Part shown: in pieces, positions 10,049 through 18,164 of the stretch | Position numbering within the stretch: position 1 is the stretch's first letter | How the letters are laid out: every line of letters begins with the position of its first letter | Source: a bacterium | GTDB taxonomy: Bacteria; Armatimonadota; Zipacnadia; Zipacnadales; UBA11051 | Direction of reading: 5' to 3' | Length of the DNA stretch: 64,000 nt | Assembly: GCA_021372615.1 (NCBI GenBank) | Contig: JAJFUB010000132.1 | Location: 1 to 64,000, forward strand | Notes under the pieces: model-generated | Database searches by the model: none | What the model was told of the DNA's origin: nothing | What the model saw: the letters and a program-made list of their open reading frames with translations, nothing else | Made by a program: the position numbers and the translations under genes

Positions 10049-10330
10049 CTACGCGAGCTTGGCGTAGACCTGGTCGGCTTCGAGGATCAGGTAATCCTCA
10101 CCAGCGTCGCTGACTTCGCGGCCGCCGTACTTGGCGAATACCACGCGGTCGCCGGCTTTGACATCCAGGGGCTGGGTGGAGCCATCTTCCAGGCGATACT
10201 CACCCACGCAGACGACGGTGCCCCATTGCGGCTTCTCACGGGCGGTCTCGGGCAGCAGGATGCCACCCTCGGTGGTCTTGGCCTCATCAACCTTGATCAT
10301 CACTCTGGCGCCTAGCACTTTCAGAGCCAC
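10049..10330 (-). CDS. groES: 10 kDa co-chaperonin GroES
   Basis: The 93-residue product (VALKVLGARVMIKVDEAKTT... to LEADQVYAKLA) is a normal-length GroES with the mobile loop region (TEGGILLPETAREKPQWG). The GTG at 10330 is chosen because GGGAGG lies eight bases upstream and the sequence aligns from there; the open frame upstream is not GroES-like. It caps GroEL. It is the first gene of the operon, behind a sigma70-type promoter and a perfect CIRCE operator. Confidence 0.96.
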   Translation of the reverse strand: MALKVLGARVMIKVDEAKTTEGGILLPETAREKPQWGTVVCVGEYRLEDGSTQPLDVKAGDRVVFAKYGGREVSDAGEDYLILEADQVYAKLA

Positions 10331-10436
10331 TAACTGTACCTCCCTTCGGGTCGCTGACGGCATCTGAAGGGGCCCGCCCGGTCTCGGGCGCGGCCCACCA
10401 TTGCCATGCACTGCCCCGCCGGAGCGGGTGAGACAG

Positions 10437-10465
10437 AATATAGCGCATGGCGAGCGGTTTGGCAA
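10437..10465 (-). promoter_or_regulatory. groESL promoter
   Basis: On the minus strand TTGCCA (10460-10465), a 17-base spacer and TATATT (10437-10442) form a good sigma70-type promoter. Transcription would start near 10430, about 100 bases before the groES start. Confidence 0.7.
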
Positions 10466-10472
10466 GAGGGAA

Positions 10473-10499
10473 TTAGCACTCTCCATGGGCGAGTGCTAA
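10473..10499. promoter_or_regulatory. CIRCE operator (HrcA site)
   Basis: TTAGCACTC (10473-10481), a 9-base spacer and GAGTGCTAA (10491-10499) match the CIRCE consensus perfectly. This is the known operator of the heat-shock repressor HrcA, so groESL should be derepressed by heat. It lies 7 bases upstream of the -35 box, instead of overlapping the promoter core or the transcript start. Confidence 0.97.
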
Positions 10500-10582
10500 A
10501 GCGATGCTGTCGGCCCGCCCCGCAGGTGCTCCCACCCCGCTCGGCGAATGTCTTCGGACCCCATCCCCACGGGAGAAAGCCC

Positions 10583-13500
10583 ATGCGATTCTGCCTGCTG
10601 CCAGCCCTGGCCCTGCTCGTCTCGGCCCTGGCCCATGCCGAGCCTACCCTCGTCGTTGACGCCATGGAGGACCTGGCCGCCTGGCGCACCGGCGGCCAGA
10701 AGGAGGCCTCCCTGCGCCCCGAGACCGCCCGTGTCGCCGAGGGCAAGCAGGCCCTGCGCTTTGACGTCAAGATTGACCACAACGCCGGCGAGGGCATCCA
10801 GGGCAAGCAGTATCCGAAGGGCTGGCCGCGGGTCGAGCGCAACCCGCAGCCGCCCCTGGACCTCTCCCCCGTCGGGGCGATCGGGTTCGACATCTGGACC
10901 GAGAGCAGCCGCGCCGCCATGCCCGGCTCGTCGCTGCACATGATCCTGCGCGACCAGAGCGGTGCGAACTGGTCGGCCAACCTGGGCCAACTCCCCCTCG
11001 GGAAGTGGCAGCACTTCCGACTGGACCTGGGCACCTTCCGGCACGACGCCATCGTCCACTGGCAGTTCTTCCTGTCCGAGTCGGACTACAACCACGGCGA
11101 TGCGGTGAGCTTCATCATTGACAACGTGGTCGGCTACGCCGCCCAGCGGTCGCGGCAGTTGCTGCCCAGGCTGGCGGCCAAGACGCTGGCTCTGCAGCGG
11201 CTGGCCCCCGGAGCGGCCGCGGAGCAGATGGCCCGGCTGGCAGCTGTGAAGCATGAGACGGAGGCGGCGGTCCAGCGCTTCCAGGCCCTGGACCAGGTCA
11301 GCCTGCAGGAGTCCAATGCCCTGGACCAGGACTGCGAGCGGCTGGTGGCCGAGGCGGCGGCCCTCGCTCTGGAGATGGGGGCGGCCCGGACCGTGCCCGA
11401 TGGGTCGTACTGCATCGCCACCGAGCACAGCTTGCGCAAGATCATGCGGGACGACACGGACCTGAACGTCCGGCGCGAGCTGAAGCTGTCGGTGGCGGGC
11501 AATGAGCACGAGGACGGGCAGATCGTCGTCCGCGCGATGACGAAGGACATCCCACGCCTGGCCGCCGACTGGACAGACCTCATCGTCCCGGGCGGGGCCA
11601 AGCTCCCGCGTAGCCTCGTCACTGTCAACGCCGTGGGCTATGTCGAGATGCTCAAGACCAGCTACCCGGTGGACCGCGGCGGCTGGTGGCCTGACCCGCT
11701 CCTCCCGCTGGATTGGCCTGGGAGCGGCAAGCAGGGCCTGGGGCCGCTCGCTGACAGCTTCTGCAAGCAGGGGGAGACGCAGCCCCTCTGGGTCACTGTC
11801 GCCTGCCCGGCGGGCACCAGGCCGGGCGCCTACCGGGGCACAATCACCCTCAGGCCGGAGGGGCTGCCACAAAGCCAGGTCGCGCTAACGGTGCAGGTGC
11901 GGAACTTCAGCCTGCCCCTGCGCCCGCGCCTCAAGACCGCCTTCGCGTTCTTCGAGGGCGAGTACCGCAACTACTTCAAGCGCCCCATGGCCGAGGCCGA
12001 GCGCCACGCCGCCGAGGACTTCCTGCTGGCCCACAAGCTCAACCCGATGAACCTGTACACCCCATGGGCGTGGCCGGGGCTGAAGGACCTCCAGCGGATG
12101 CGCGAGCGCGGCCTGAACGCCGTCTGCCTGGGCTACTGCCCCGACACGCCCGAGAAGTTCGGCGACCTGGTCTACTACCGCTATCTGCGCGAGCAGCGTC
12201 GGCAACTGGCCGCCGCGAACATGGCCGCCGACGGCTGGCTCTACGGCTACGACGAGCCCCACTGTCGCCCGGACTTCGAGCAGTTCAAGGGCATCATGCG
12301 TGAGGTGTACGACATGGTCGAGGCGGTCGCGCCGGGCATGCCGCGCGGCTCCACGACCGCCATCGTGCCGGACCTGCTCGGGGCGGTGAACCTGTGGGTC
12401 CCCCAGACGATGCAGGTTGTGCGCCACGACACGCTGGCCCGGCAGCAGGCCGGGGACACCGTCTGGACCTACGTGGCCTGCACCCCACCGCATCCCTTTG
12501 CCAACTACTTCATCGAGTACGCCACGCTCGAACAGCGGCTGCTGGGCTGGCAGACATGGCAGGAGCGCTGCACGGGCTTCCTGTACTACGCCACGAACCT
12601 CTGGCGCCCCAACTACGAGGAGCCCTCACCCCCTGCCCCCTCTCCCACGGGGAGCGGGGGGGAGATGGTTCGCTGGCCGGATCGGCCCTGGAACCCCCGC
12701 CCGGCCAAGGACTTCCAGTTCAACGGCGACGGGCTCCTGATCTACCCCCACCCGGACGGCAGCCTGCTGTCCACGATCCGCCTGGAGGCCATCCGCGATG
12801 GCTTTGAGGACTATGACCTCCTGTGCCTGCTGCGGGACGGCGGAGCGGCGCTGAAGGCCGCGAGGAAGCGCCCCGATCTGGTCAAGCAGGCGGCGGAGTA
12901 CAGCGTCGTGCCGGAGACCGTCTCCAAGTCGCTCACCGACTACAACCACGACCCGAGCGTGCTGCTGGCCCGCCGTGAGGTCGTGGCGGGCGTGCTGGAG
13001 CAGGTGAAGACGGCCCTGGGCGACGCGGCCTGGCAGAAGGTGCTGACGGCCGAGCAGCCCCTCTCCCCGACCTCAGGCATCAAGGGCAACGGCGAAGCTG
13101 TCGTCGATCCGCCCTGCACCTTCGCTCCCAGGCAGATGCGAGCGTGGGATAGCGGGCCGAAGCTCGGGGCGAAGGCCGACGTGCACGGGCCCATCGCCGG
13201 GGCAGCGGGGCCGGTGTCGGCCGTCGCGACCGGGCACGGCAAGGGCTGGGCGGACTTCGAGAGCGAGTTTGTCCGGGTGCAGCCGGGGACATACGCGGTG
13301 CGCGTGCGCGTCAAGCCGGACTTCAGGAGCGGTCTGGTGCGCGTGTTGCTCTACAAGTACGACGAGGACAGGCGGCCCCTGGACCTGCCGACGCAGGCGC
13401 AGGGCGATCTGCCCGCCGCGCTGTTGGGCACGATCACCAGCAGCGGCCAGTGGGAGACGCACCGCTATCTGGTCAACATCCCGGCGCAGGTGAAGCTCGC

Positions 13501-14056
13501 GCAGATCTACCTGCAATGCTACCGCCTCGACGGTAGGGTGGCCTGCGATGCCCTGAGCCTGGAGCCGTGGAAGCCGGAGGCAGGCCTGGTGGACGACATG
13601 GAAGAGATCGGCAACTGGCGGCCTGGCTTCCCCGAGTCCAGCGTGGCGCGCGAGACACAGCTCGTCCACCAGGGCGACGCGGCCCTGGCATACGCGGTGA
13701 AGATTGACCACAAGGGCGGCGAGGAGAAGTACCCTATCGGCTGGCCCAGCCTCACCTACACGCCGGTCCCGCCGCTGGACTGGACCGGCAAGCAGGCGCT
13801 GACCTTCTGGGTGTACCCGACCACCAACCGCCCGGCGCTGCCTGCGCGCGCCATCAACTTCTCGATCCGGAGCAAGCCGGGCGACTCGCCCTTCCCCCCG
13901 CTGAGCCTCAAGCCCGGCGAGTGGCAGCAGGTGCGCATCCCGCTGGCGGGCAAGAGCCTGCCGGCGGTGAGCAGCCTGCACTTCTTCGTCGAGGAGGCGG
14001 CCTACCAGGACGGGGATTGGGTGCGACTCGTGATGGACGACATGCGGGTGGAGTAG
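10583..14056 (+). CDS. DUF4091 glycosidase-like protein with duplicated N/C modules
   Basis: ATG at 10583 follows GGGAGAAAG and opens a signal peptide ending at ALAHA. The 1157-residue protein has an N-terminal module (about 22-180) whose start (VDAMEDLAAWR, VKIDHNAGEG) is repeated near residue 1001 (VDDMEEIGNWR, VKIDHKGGEE); both look like sugar-binding beta-sandwiches. The centre carries a TIM-barrel region with LYGYDEPH near 554 and the DUF4091 signature IRDGFEDYDLL near 735. DUF4091 is linked to GH123-like N-acetylhexosaminidases. Residues about 680-694 (a Pro/Ser/Gly stretch) are encoded by an inserted palindromic repeat. It is divergent from groES; the substrate is unknown. Confidence 0.8.
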   Translation: MRFCLLPALALLVSALAHAEPTLVVDAMEDLAAWRTGGQKEASLRPETARVAEGKQALRFDVKIDHNAGEGIQGKQYPKGWPRVERNPQPPLDLSPVGAIGFDIWTESSRAAMPGSSLHMILRDQSGANWSANLGQLPLGKWQHFRLDLGTFRHDAIVHWQFFLSESDYNHGDAVSFIIDNVVGYAAQRSRQLLPRLAAKTLALQRLAPGAAAEQMARLAAVKHETEAAVQRFQALDQVSLQESNALDQDCERLVAEAAALALEMGAARTVPDGSYCIATEHSLRKIMRDDTDLNVRRELKLSVAGNEHEDGQIVVRAMTKDIPRLAADWTDLIVPGGAKLPRSLVTVNAVGYVEMLKTSYPVDRGGWWPDPLLPLDWPGSGKQGLGPLADSFCKQGETQPLWVTVACPAGTRPGAYRGTITLRPEGLPQSQVALTVQVRNFSLPLRPRLKTAFAFFEGEYRNYFKRPMAEAERHAAEDFLLAHKLNPMNLYTPWAWPGLKDLQRMRERGLNAVCLGYCPDTPEKFGDLVYYRYLREQRRQLAAANMAADGWLYGYDEPHCRPDFEQFKGIMREVYDMVEAVAPGMPRGSTTAIVPDLLGAVNLWVPQTMQVVRHDTLARQQAGDTVWTYVACTPPHPFANYFIEYATLEQRLLGWQTWQERCTGFLYYATNLWRPNYEEPSPPAPSPTGSGGEMVRWPDRPWNPRPAKDFQFNGDGLLIYPHPDGSLLSTIRLEAIRDGFEDYDLLCLLRDGGAALKAARKRPDLVKQAAEYSVVPETVSKSLTDYNHDPSVLLARREVVAGVLEQVKTALGDAAWQKVLTAEQPLSPTSGIKGNGEAVVDPPCTFAPRQMRAWDSGPKLGAKADVHGPIAGAAGPVSAVATGHGKGWADFESEFVRVQPGTYAVRVRVKPDFRSGLVRVLLYKYDEDRRPLDLPTQAQGDLPAALLGTITSSGQWETHRYLVNIPAQVKLAQIYLQCYRLDGRVACDALSLEPWKPEAGLVDDMEEIGNWRPGFPESSVARETQLVHQGDAALAYAVKIDHKGGEEKYPIGWPSLTYTPVPPLDWTGKQALTFWVYPTTNRPALPARAINFSIRSKPGDSPFPPLSLKPGEWQQVRIPLAGKSLPAVSSLHFFVEEAAYQDGDWVRLVMDDMRVE
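12622..12664. repeat. C-rich/G-rich palindrome inserted in frame inside a CDS
   Basis: A run of CCCTCACCCCCTGCCCCC is followed by TCTCCCACGGGGAGCGGGGG. CCCCC-T-CTCC (12636-12645) pairs with GGAG-C-GGGGG (12651-12660). It is read through as SPPAPSPTGSGGE in the DUF4091 protein, a composition unlike its surroundings. Confidence 0.65.
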
Positions 14057-14063
14057 ACGGGGC

Positions 14064-15368
14064 TCAGGAGGGCGGCGTGGCGACCACGAACGGGCGGAAG
14101 CGCTCCACGTAGGCTTCCTCGATCTCCACGTCCGCCTTCACGGCCTCGCCCTCGTACTCGGTGTTGAAGACGCGGCCGTGGGCGTGGGCGAGGTTGACCA
14201 GGTCCATCCGCGCGTAGGGCAACTCCAGGGTCAGCCGCACCAGCTTGCTAAAGACGTGGCGCGCGATCTCCGCCCGCAGCTCGTCCAGTCCCTCGCCGGT
14301 CAGCGCCGAGATGGGCAGCCCCTGGGGGAGCTGCTTCAGCACCGCGGCGCCGCGTGCGGGCGCCATCTGATCCCACTTGTTCAGCGCCAGGATCGTCGGC
14401 TTCTCCCCGATGTTCAAGCTCCGCAGAGTCTCCTCGGTGGAGCGCATCTCCGTCAGAGCAAACTCCTTGCTGGCGTCTACCACATGGATCAGCACTGCGG
14501 ACTCGACGACCTCCTCCAGCGTGGCACGGAAGGCCTCGACGAGCTGCTTGGGCAGGTCGTGGATGAAGCCGACGGTGTCGCTGAGCAGCACCTCGTGGTC
14601 GGCGATGTTGACGCGGCGGCAGGTGGGGTCGAGGGTCTCGAAGAGACGGTCGCGCACAGAGACTTCGTCGGTCCCGGCCAGCGCGTTGAGCAGCGTAGAC
14701 TTGCCGGCATTGGTGTAGCCGACGAGGCTCACGGTCGAGAGCCCGGCGCGGCGGCGCGTGTCGCGTTCGACGTCACGGCGCCGGCTGACCTCCCCCAGTT
14801 CCTCCTTCAGGCGCCCGATGCGGGCGCGCAGACGTCGCCGGTCGGTCTCCAGCTTCGTCTCCCCGGGGCCGCGCACGCCCACGCCGCCGGCCGCCCCGCC
14901 ACCAATCCGGTCCATCATCTTCCCCCGCCCGGTCAGGCGCGGGAGCAGATACGAGAGCTGCGCCAACTCGACCTGCAGCTTCCCCTCGGCCGTGTGCGCG
15001 TGCTGGGCGAAGATGTCCAGGATCAGCTCGGTCCGGTCCAGGACCTTGCAGCCTTCGAGGGCGTCCACCAGGTTCCGCACTTGCCGCGGTGACAACTCGC
15101 CGTCGAACAGCGCCACGGTGGCGTCGAGCGAGGCCATCTCGGCCTTCAGCTCCAGGAGCTTGCCCTTGCCCAGGAAGGTGTTCTGGTGGGGCGCCTCGCG
15201 GTTCTGCACCATGACGCCCACGGGCTCGGCCCCGGCGGCTTTCGCCAGGTCAGCCAGCTCGTCCATCGAGCGCAGGCCCTCGCCGATCAGCCGATCGGTG
15301 CCGACCAGCACGGCGCGCTCGATCTCTTCGCCCTTGCGTTCCAGGCCAACGCCGATGATGTCAGTCAT
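14064..15368 (-). CDS. hflX: GTPase HflX
   Basis: The 434-residue protein has the HflX N-terminal domain, including the GLFDGELSPRQ-like stretch and the glycine-rich RIGGGAAGGVGVRGPGE loop. The G domain follows: G1 GYTNAGKST, G3 DTVGF and G4 NKWD. HflX binds 50S/70S ribosomes and splits stalled or hibernating ribosomes after stress. It has its own TTTGCA-N17-TATAGT promoter upstream. It lies last in a minus-strand series miaA-hfq-dapF-dapL-small ORF-hflX, recalling the miaA-hfq-hflX order of proteobacteria. The start lacks a clear Shine-Dalgarno and is preceded by a heptad repeat. It ends 7 bases from the convergent DUF4091 gene. Confidence 0.96.
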   Translation of the reverse strand: MTDIIGVGLERKGEEIERAVLVGTDRLIGEGLRSMDELADLAKAAGAEPVGVMVQNREAPHQNTFLGKGKLLELKAEMASLDATVALFDGELSPRQVRNLVDALEGCKVLDRTELILDIFAQHAHTAEGKLQVELAQLSYLLPRLTGRGKMMDRIGGGAAGGVGVRGPGETKLETDRRRLRARIGRLKEELGEVSRRRDVERDTRRRAGLSTVSLVGYTNAGKSTLLNALAGTDEVSVRDRLFETLDPTCRRVNIADHEVLLSDTVGFIHDLPKQLVEAFRATLEEVVESAVLIHVVDASKEFALTEMRSTEETLRSLNIGEKPTILALNKWDQMAPARGAAVLKQLPQGLPISALTGEGLDELRAEIARHVFSKLVRLTLELPYARMDLVNLAHAHGRVFNTEYEGEAVKADVEIEEAYVERFRPFVVATPPS

Positions 15369-15369
15369 G

Positions 15370-15418
15370 GGGATGGGGATCAGGCATTAGGGATTAGGGA
15401 CTGGGTACGGCAACGGCT
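15370..15418. repeat. Heptanucleotide short tandem array upstream of hflX
   Basis: Seven imperfect seven-base units in register: GGGATGG, GGATCAG, GCATTAG, GGATTAG, GGACTGG, GTACGGC, AACGGCT. The array begins one base from the hflX start codon and replaces the usual ribosome-binding region. Confidence 0.55.
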
Positions 15419-15435
15419 ACGGCCGCACAGCCAAC

Positions 15436-15464
15436 ACTATAGAACAGGCGCCGGGAAATGCAAA
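15436..15464 (-). promoter_or_regulatory. hflX promoter
   Basis: On the minus strand TTTGCA (15459-15464), exactly 17 bases and TATAGT (15436-15441). The -35 box overlaps the T-rich tail of the upstream gene's terminator. Confidence 0.6.
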
Positions 15465-15491
15465 GGGCCGGCCTCAGCGGAGGTCGGCCCT
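15464..15491 (-). terminator. Intrinsic terminator of the small ORF
   Basis: AGGGCCGGCCTC (15464-15475) pairs with GAGGTCGGCCCT (15480-15491) with one mismatch and a 4-base loop. On the minus strand it is followed by TTTGCATTTCC. It separates the dapF/dapL group from hflX. Confidence 0.7.
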
Positions 15492-15531
15492 GAAGGATCC
15501 GGGGATGGATGGGGGGGCAGCCTGGGCACCG

Positions 15532-15825
15532 TCACAAGCGATGGAAGGTCCAGGGAAAGGTCCCCGCTGCGGGCAGACCCGGCGTGGTCTCGATGTACGC
15601 CAGCGCCGAGGTGAAGATCAGCACGTCGCTGTCATCCACGACCAGGCGCAGGATGCCCTCTTTCATGGCCCGCGTGAGGCGGCCCCTGAAGTCCTCGACC
15701 TCGGCGACGGCCGGCATGGGCTGCGGCGAGAACTCGAACACTTCCTCATGTCCGTCCACGAAGTGCAGCTTCATGATGAAGGGCGCTTCGGGCGGCGGTC
15801 CGCTTCCTTCGGGGGGGTGCACCAT
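15532..15825 (-). CDS. Small hypothetical protein (97 aa)
   Basis: I do not recognise this protein. From the ATG at 15825 it is 97 residues: a proline-rich start, then a conserved-looking core beginning MKLHFVDGHEEVFEF and ending in a hydrophobic/aromatic tail (GTFPWTFHRL). The frame continues open upstream only because it overlaps dapL in another frame. The ribosome-binding site (AAGGAGAG) lies about 14 bases upstream, so the internal ATG at 15774 remains possible. It follows dapL by 100 bases and precedes its own terminator, so it is probably expressed. There is no signal peptide or membrane segment. Confidence 0.55.
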   Translation of the reverse strand: MVHPPEGSGPPPEAPFIMKLHFVDGHEEVFEFSPQPMPAVAEVEDFRGRLTRAMKEGILRLVVDDSDVLIFTSALAYIETTPGLPAAGTFPWTFHRL

Positions 15826-15926
15826 GGTGAGATCGCACTCTCCTTCGCGGATAAGCTCAGCGCGCTCTACGCATTGTGCGTGTTTCGTCCTGCGACCGCC
15901 CCGCACCTTCGTCCGGGGGCAACGCC

Positions 15927-17120
15927 TCAGAACTCCAGCGTCAGGTTCGCCCGCATCGCCGCGATGGCCTCCTCGATCTGCGCCAGCTTGTCCTGGCCCT
16001 TGATCGTCAGCGAGAAGCGCACGAAGCCCTCGCCGTACTCCCCGTAGACGGCGCCGGGGATGGCCAGCACGCGGCACTTGGCCAGCAGGTCGGTGGCGAA
16101 GCTCTTGCTCGTGTGCCCCTTGGGCACCGGCACCCACACGTAGAACGTGGCCTTGGGCGCGTCCAGCTTCCAGCCGAGGCTGTTGAGGCCCGAGACGAAG
16201 GCGTCGCGGCGGCGCTGGTACTCGTTCCGCATCTGCGGGACCCAGTCCTCGAACCGGTTCAGGCCGACGATGGCCGCCCGCTGGATGGCCATGAAGGTGC
16301 CGCTGTCAATGTTGCTCTTGCAGCGCGACAGGGCCTCGACATAGGGCTTGCCGCCCATGGCCCAGCCGACGCGCCAGCCGGTCATGTTGAAGGTCTTGGA
16401 CAGCGAGTGCATCTCGATGGCGACGTCCTTGGCGCCCTCGATCTGCAGCACGCTCGGGGGCTGCACGCCGTCGTAGGCGACTTCGGAGTAGGCGCAGTCA
16501 TTGACCAGGATGATCTGATGCTCCCGGGCGAAGGCCACGGCCTGCTCCAGGAACGCCAGGTCGGCAATGGCCCCGGTGGGGTTGTTCGGGTAGTTCAGGA
16601 ACATCATCTTGGCGGCCTTGGCCACGCTGCGGGGGATGGCGTCGAAGTCCGGCAGGAAGCCGTTCTCGGGCAGCAGGGGCATCGGGAAGGCCGCGCCGCC
16701 ACACCAGGTCGTCTGGACCTTGTAGACCGAGTAGGCCGGGTCGGGCACGAGCACCACGTCGCTGGGGTCAATGTAGGCCCAGATGATGTGCGCCAGGGCT
16801 TCCTTGGACCCGATGACGCTCTGGATCTCCTTGCCCTCGGGGTCCACCGCGACGCCAAAGCGGCGCTGGGCGAAGTCCGCCACGGCGGCCTTGTACTCCG
16901 GGATACCGAAGCCCGTCTCGTCGTACGGGTGGGTCTCGGGGTCGTGAGCCGCCTCCGCGAGCGCGTCAATGATGAAGTCCGGGGTGGGCATGTCGGGGTC
17001 GCCGATCCCGAAGTCAATCGGCTCCTTGCCGTCCGCAATCATCTTGCTCTTCAGCTCATTGATCTCGCGGAAAGGGTACGGCGGAATGCGCTGCAGCCTC
17101 TGCGCCTGCGGGATGTCCAC
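15927..17120 (-). CDS. dapL: LL-diaminopimelate aminotransferase-type enzyme
   Basis: A fold-type I PLP aminotransferase of 397 residues. The GTG at 17120 is chosen because GGAGG lies seven bases upstream and homology-like sequence starts there (DIPQAQRLQRIPPYPF). Visible motifs are YPNNPTGA, NDCAYSEVAYDG and SLSKTFNMTGWRVGW, with the PLP lysine near residue 243. DapL makes LL-diaminopimelate from tetrahydrodipicolinate in one step for lysine and peptidoglycan. The assignment rests on the family look and on dapF lying directly upstream; other class I aminotransferases remain possible. It is separated from dapF by 56 bases holding a single GTAG palindrome. Confidence 0.82.
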   Translation of the reverse strand: MDIPQAQRLQRIPPYPFREINELKSKMIADGKEPIDFGIGDPDMPTPDFIIDALAEAAHDPETHPYDETGFGIPEYKAAVADFAQRRFGVAVDPEGKEIQSVIGSKEALAHIIWAYIDPSDVVLVPDPAYSVYKVQTTWCGGAAFPMPLLPENGFLPDFDAIPRSVAKAAKMMFLNYPNNPTGAIADLAFLEQAVAFAREHQIILVNDCAYSEVAYDGVQPPSVLQIEGAKDVAIEMHSLSKTFNMTGWRVGWAMGGKPYVEALSRCKSNIDSGTFMAIQRAAIVGLNRFEDWVPQMRNEYQRRRDAFVSGLNSLGWKLDAPKATFYVWVPVPKGHTSKSFATDLLAKCRVLAIPGAVYGEYGEGFVRFSLTIKGQDKLAQIEEAIAAMRANLTLEF

Positions 17121-17141
17121 TGCGTTGCCTCCGAGCGATGC

Positions 17142-17163
17142 GTAGTGCGGGCTTCCAGCCCGC
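17142..17163. repeat. Single GTAG-headed palindrome
   Basis: GTAGT followed by GCGGGCT-TCC-AGCCCGC between dapF and dapL. It is one base different from the copy between groES and groEL. Confidence 0.75.
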
Positions 17164-17176
17164 TCAGGCCCCGAAC

Positions 17177-18043
17177 CTATAGGACGGCCCGAGCCAGTAG
17201 TTCCTCGTTGACCGTCCCCTCGCAGACCTCGGTCGCCGGGCCGGTCATGTAGACATGGTTGTCCGCTTCGGACCACTCGATCTGCAGGTCGCCGCCCAGC
17301 AGGTGCACGGTCACCTGGCGACCGCAGTGGCCTCCCAGGATGGCGGCGACGGTCGTGGCGCACGCCCCCGTGCCGCAGGCCATGGTCTCGCCCGCGCCCC
17401 GCTCCCACACGCGCATCCGCACCTCGCTGCGGTCCAGCACCTGCACGAACTCCACGTTGGTCTTGCGCGGGAACAGGCTGTGGCACTCCAGTTGCGGCCC
17501 GTGCTCGCGCACCATGGTGTCGCAGATCTCGTCCACCTTGATGACGCAGTGGGGGTTGCCCATCGAGACGCAGGTGGCGGTGTAGCTACACTCCGGCAGC
17601 GGCACCTCGACGCCCTGCGCCGGCGCGGCGGCCTCGCCGGTCATGGGGATCTCGCCGCGCGTCAGGCGCGGCTCGCCCATGTCCACGCGCACGGACTGTA
17701 CCTTGCCCTCACCCACGTCGAGGCGCGGGCGGATCAGCCCGGCGCCGGTCTCGACCGTCAGTTCGGTCTTCTCGGTCAGCCCGTGCTCGAAGACGTACTT
17801 GGCGAAGCAGCGCATGGCGTTGCCGCACATCTCGGCCTCGGAGCCGTCGCTGTTGAAGGTGCGCATGTGGAAATCAGCCTGCGACGAGGGGAGAATCAGG
17901 ATGATGCCATCGCTGCCGATGCCGAAGTGGCGCTCGGACAGCAGGCGTGACAACTCCGGGAGGTCATAGGGGCTCAAGTCCTGCCCGATGCCGTCTATGT
18001 AGATGTAGTCATTGCCGAGGCCGTGCATTTTGGTGAAGCGCAT
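17177..18043 (-). CDS. dapF: Diaminopimelate epimerase
   Basis: The 288-residue protein interconverts LL- and meso-diaminopimelate in lysine/peptidoglycan synthesis. The N-terminus MRFTKMHGLGNDYIYID is typical. The two catalytic cysteines are visible: Cys73 in EMCGNAMRC and Cys223 in ACGTGACA. The duplicated-fold length is normal. It stands directly upstream of dapL, so the aminotransferase and epimerase steps are likely co-expressed. It follows hfq but is separated from it by an intrinsic-type hairpin and a GCGCGA palindrome. Confidence 0.97.
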   Translation of the reverse strand: MRFTKMHGLGNDYIYIDGIGQDLSPYDLPELSRLLSERHFGIGSDGIILILPSSQADFHMRTFNSDGSEAEMCGNAMRCFAKYVFEHGLTEKTELTVETGAGLIRPRLDVGEGKVQSVRVDMGEPRLTRGEIPMTGEAAAPAQGVEVPLPECSYTATCVSMGNPHCVIKVDEICDTMVREHGPQLECHSLFPRKTNVEFVQVLDRSEVRMRVWERGAGETMACGTGACATTVAAILGGHCGRQVTVHLLGGDLQIEWSEADNHVYMTGPATEVCEGTVNEELLARAVL

Positions 18044-18060
18044 GTCAACCCTCGCAGTGT

Positions 18061-18078
18061 GGCGCGATTCGTCGCGCC
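18061..18078. repeat. GGCGCGA palindrome, related to the 1146 pair
   Basis: GGCGCGA-TTCG-TCGCGCC, a perfect 7-bp stem just upstream of the dapF start. The head reads GTGTGG, not GTAGTGG, so it is a degenerate unit of the same family. Confidence 0.6.
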
Positions 18079-18092
18079 GCCATAGAAAGCAC

Positions 18093-18117
18093 GCACGACA
18101 GGGAGTACCTGTCGTGC
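18093..18117 (-). terminator. Terminator downstream of hfq
   Basis: GCACGACAGG (18093-18102) pairs perfectly with CCTGTCGTGC (18108-18117) over a 5-base loop. On the minus strand it is followed by GTGCTTTCT, a weak T-run. It would stop most miaA-hfq transcripts before dapF. Confidence 0.7.
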
Positions 18118-18164
18118 CTTCGGTGTCGGGGCTGCGGGGTGCGGCTCTCCGCGGCGTTCCGCAA

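Noticed and set aside
15384-15404. Telomere-like TTAGGG sequence
   Set aside because: Only two exact units occur, and they belong to a period-7 array at hflX. There is no sign of a chromosome end.
15927-17486. A 519-residue form of the aminotransferase
   Set aside because: The N-terminal 122 residues are low-complexity sequence overlapping dapF in another frame. A GTG with a good ribosome-binding site at 17120 fits the family.
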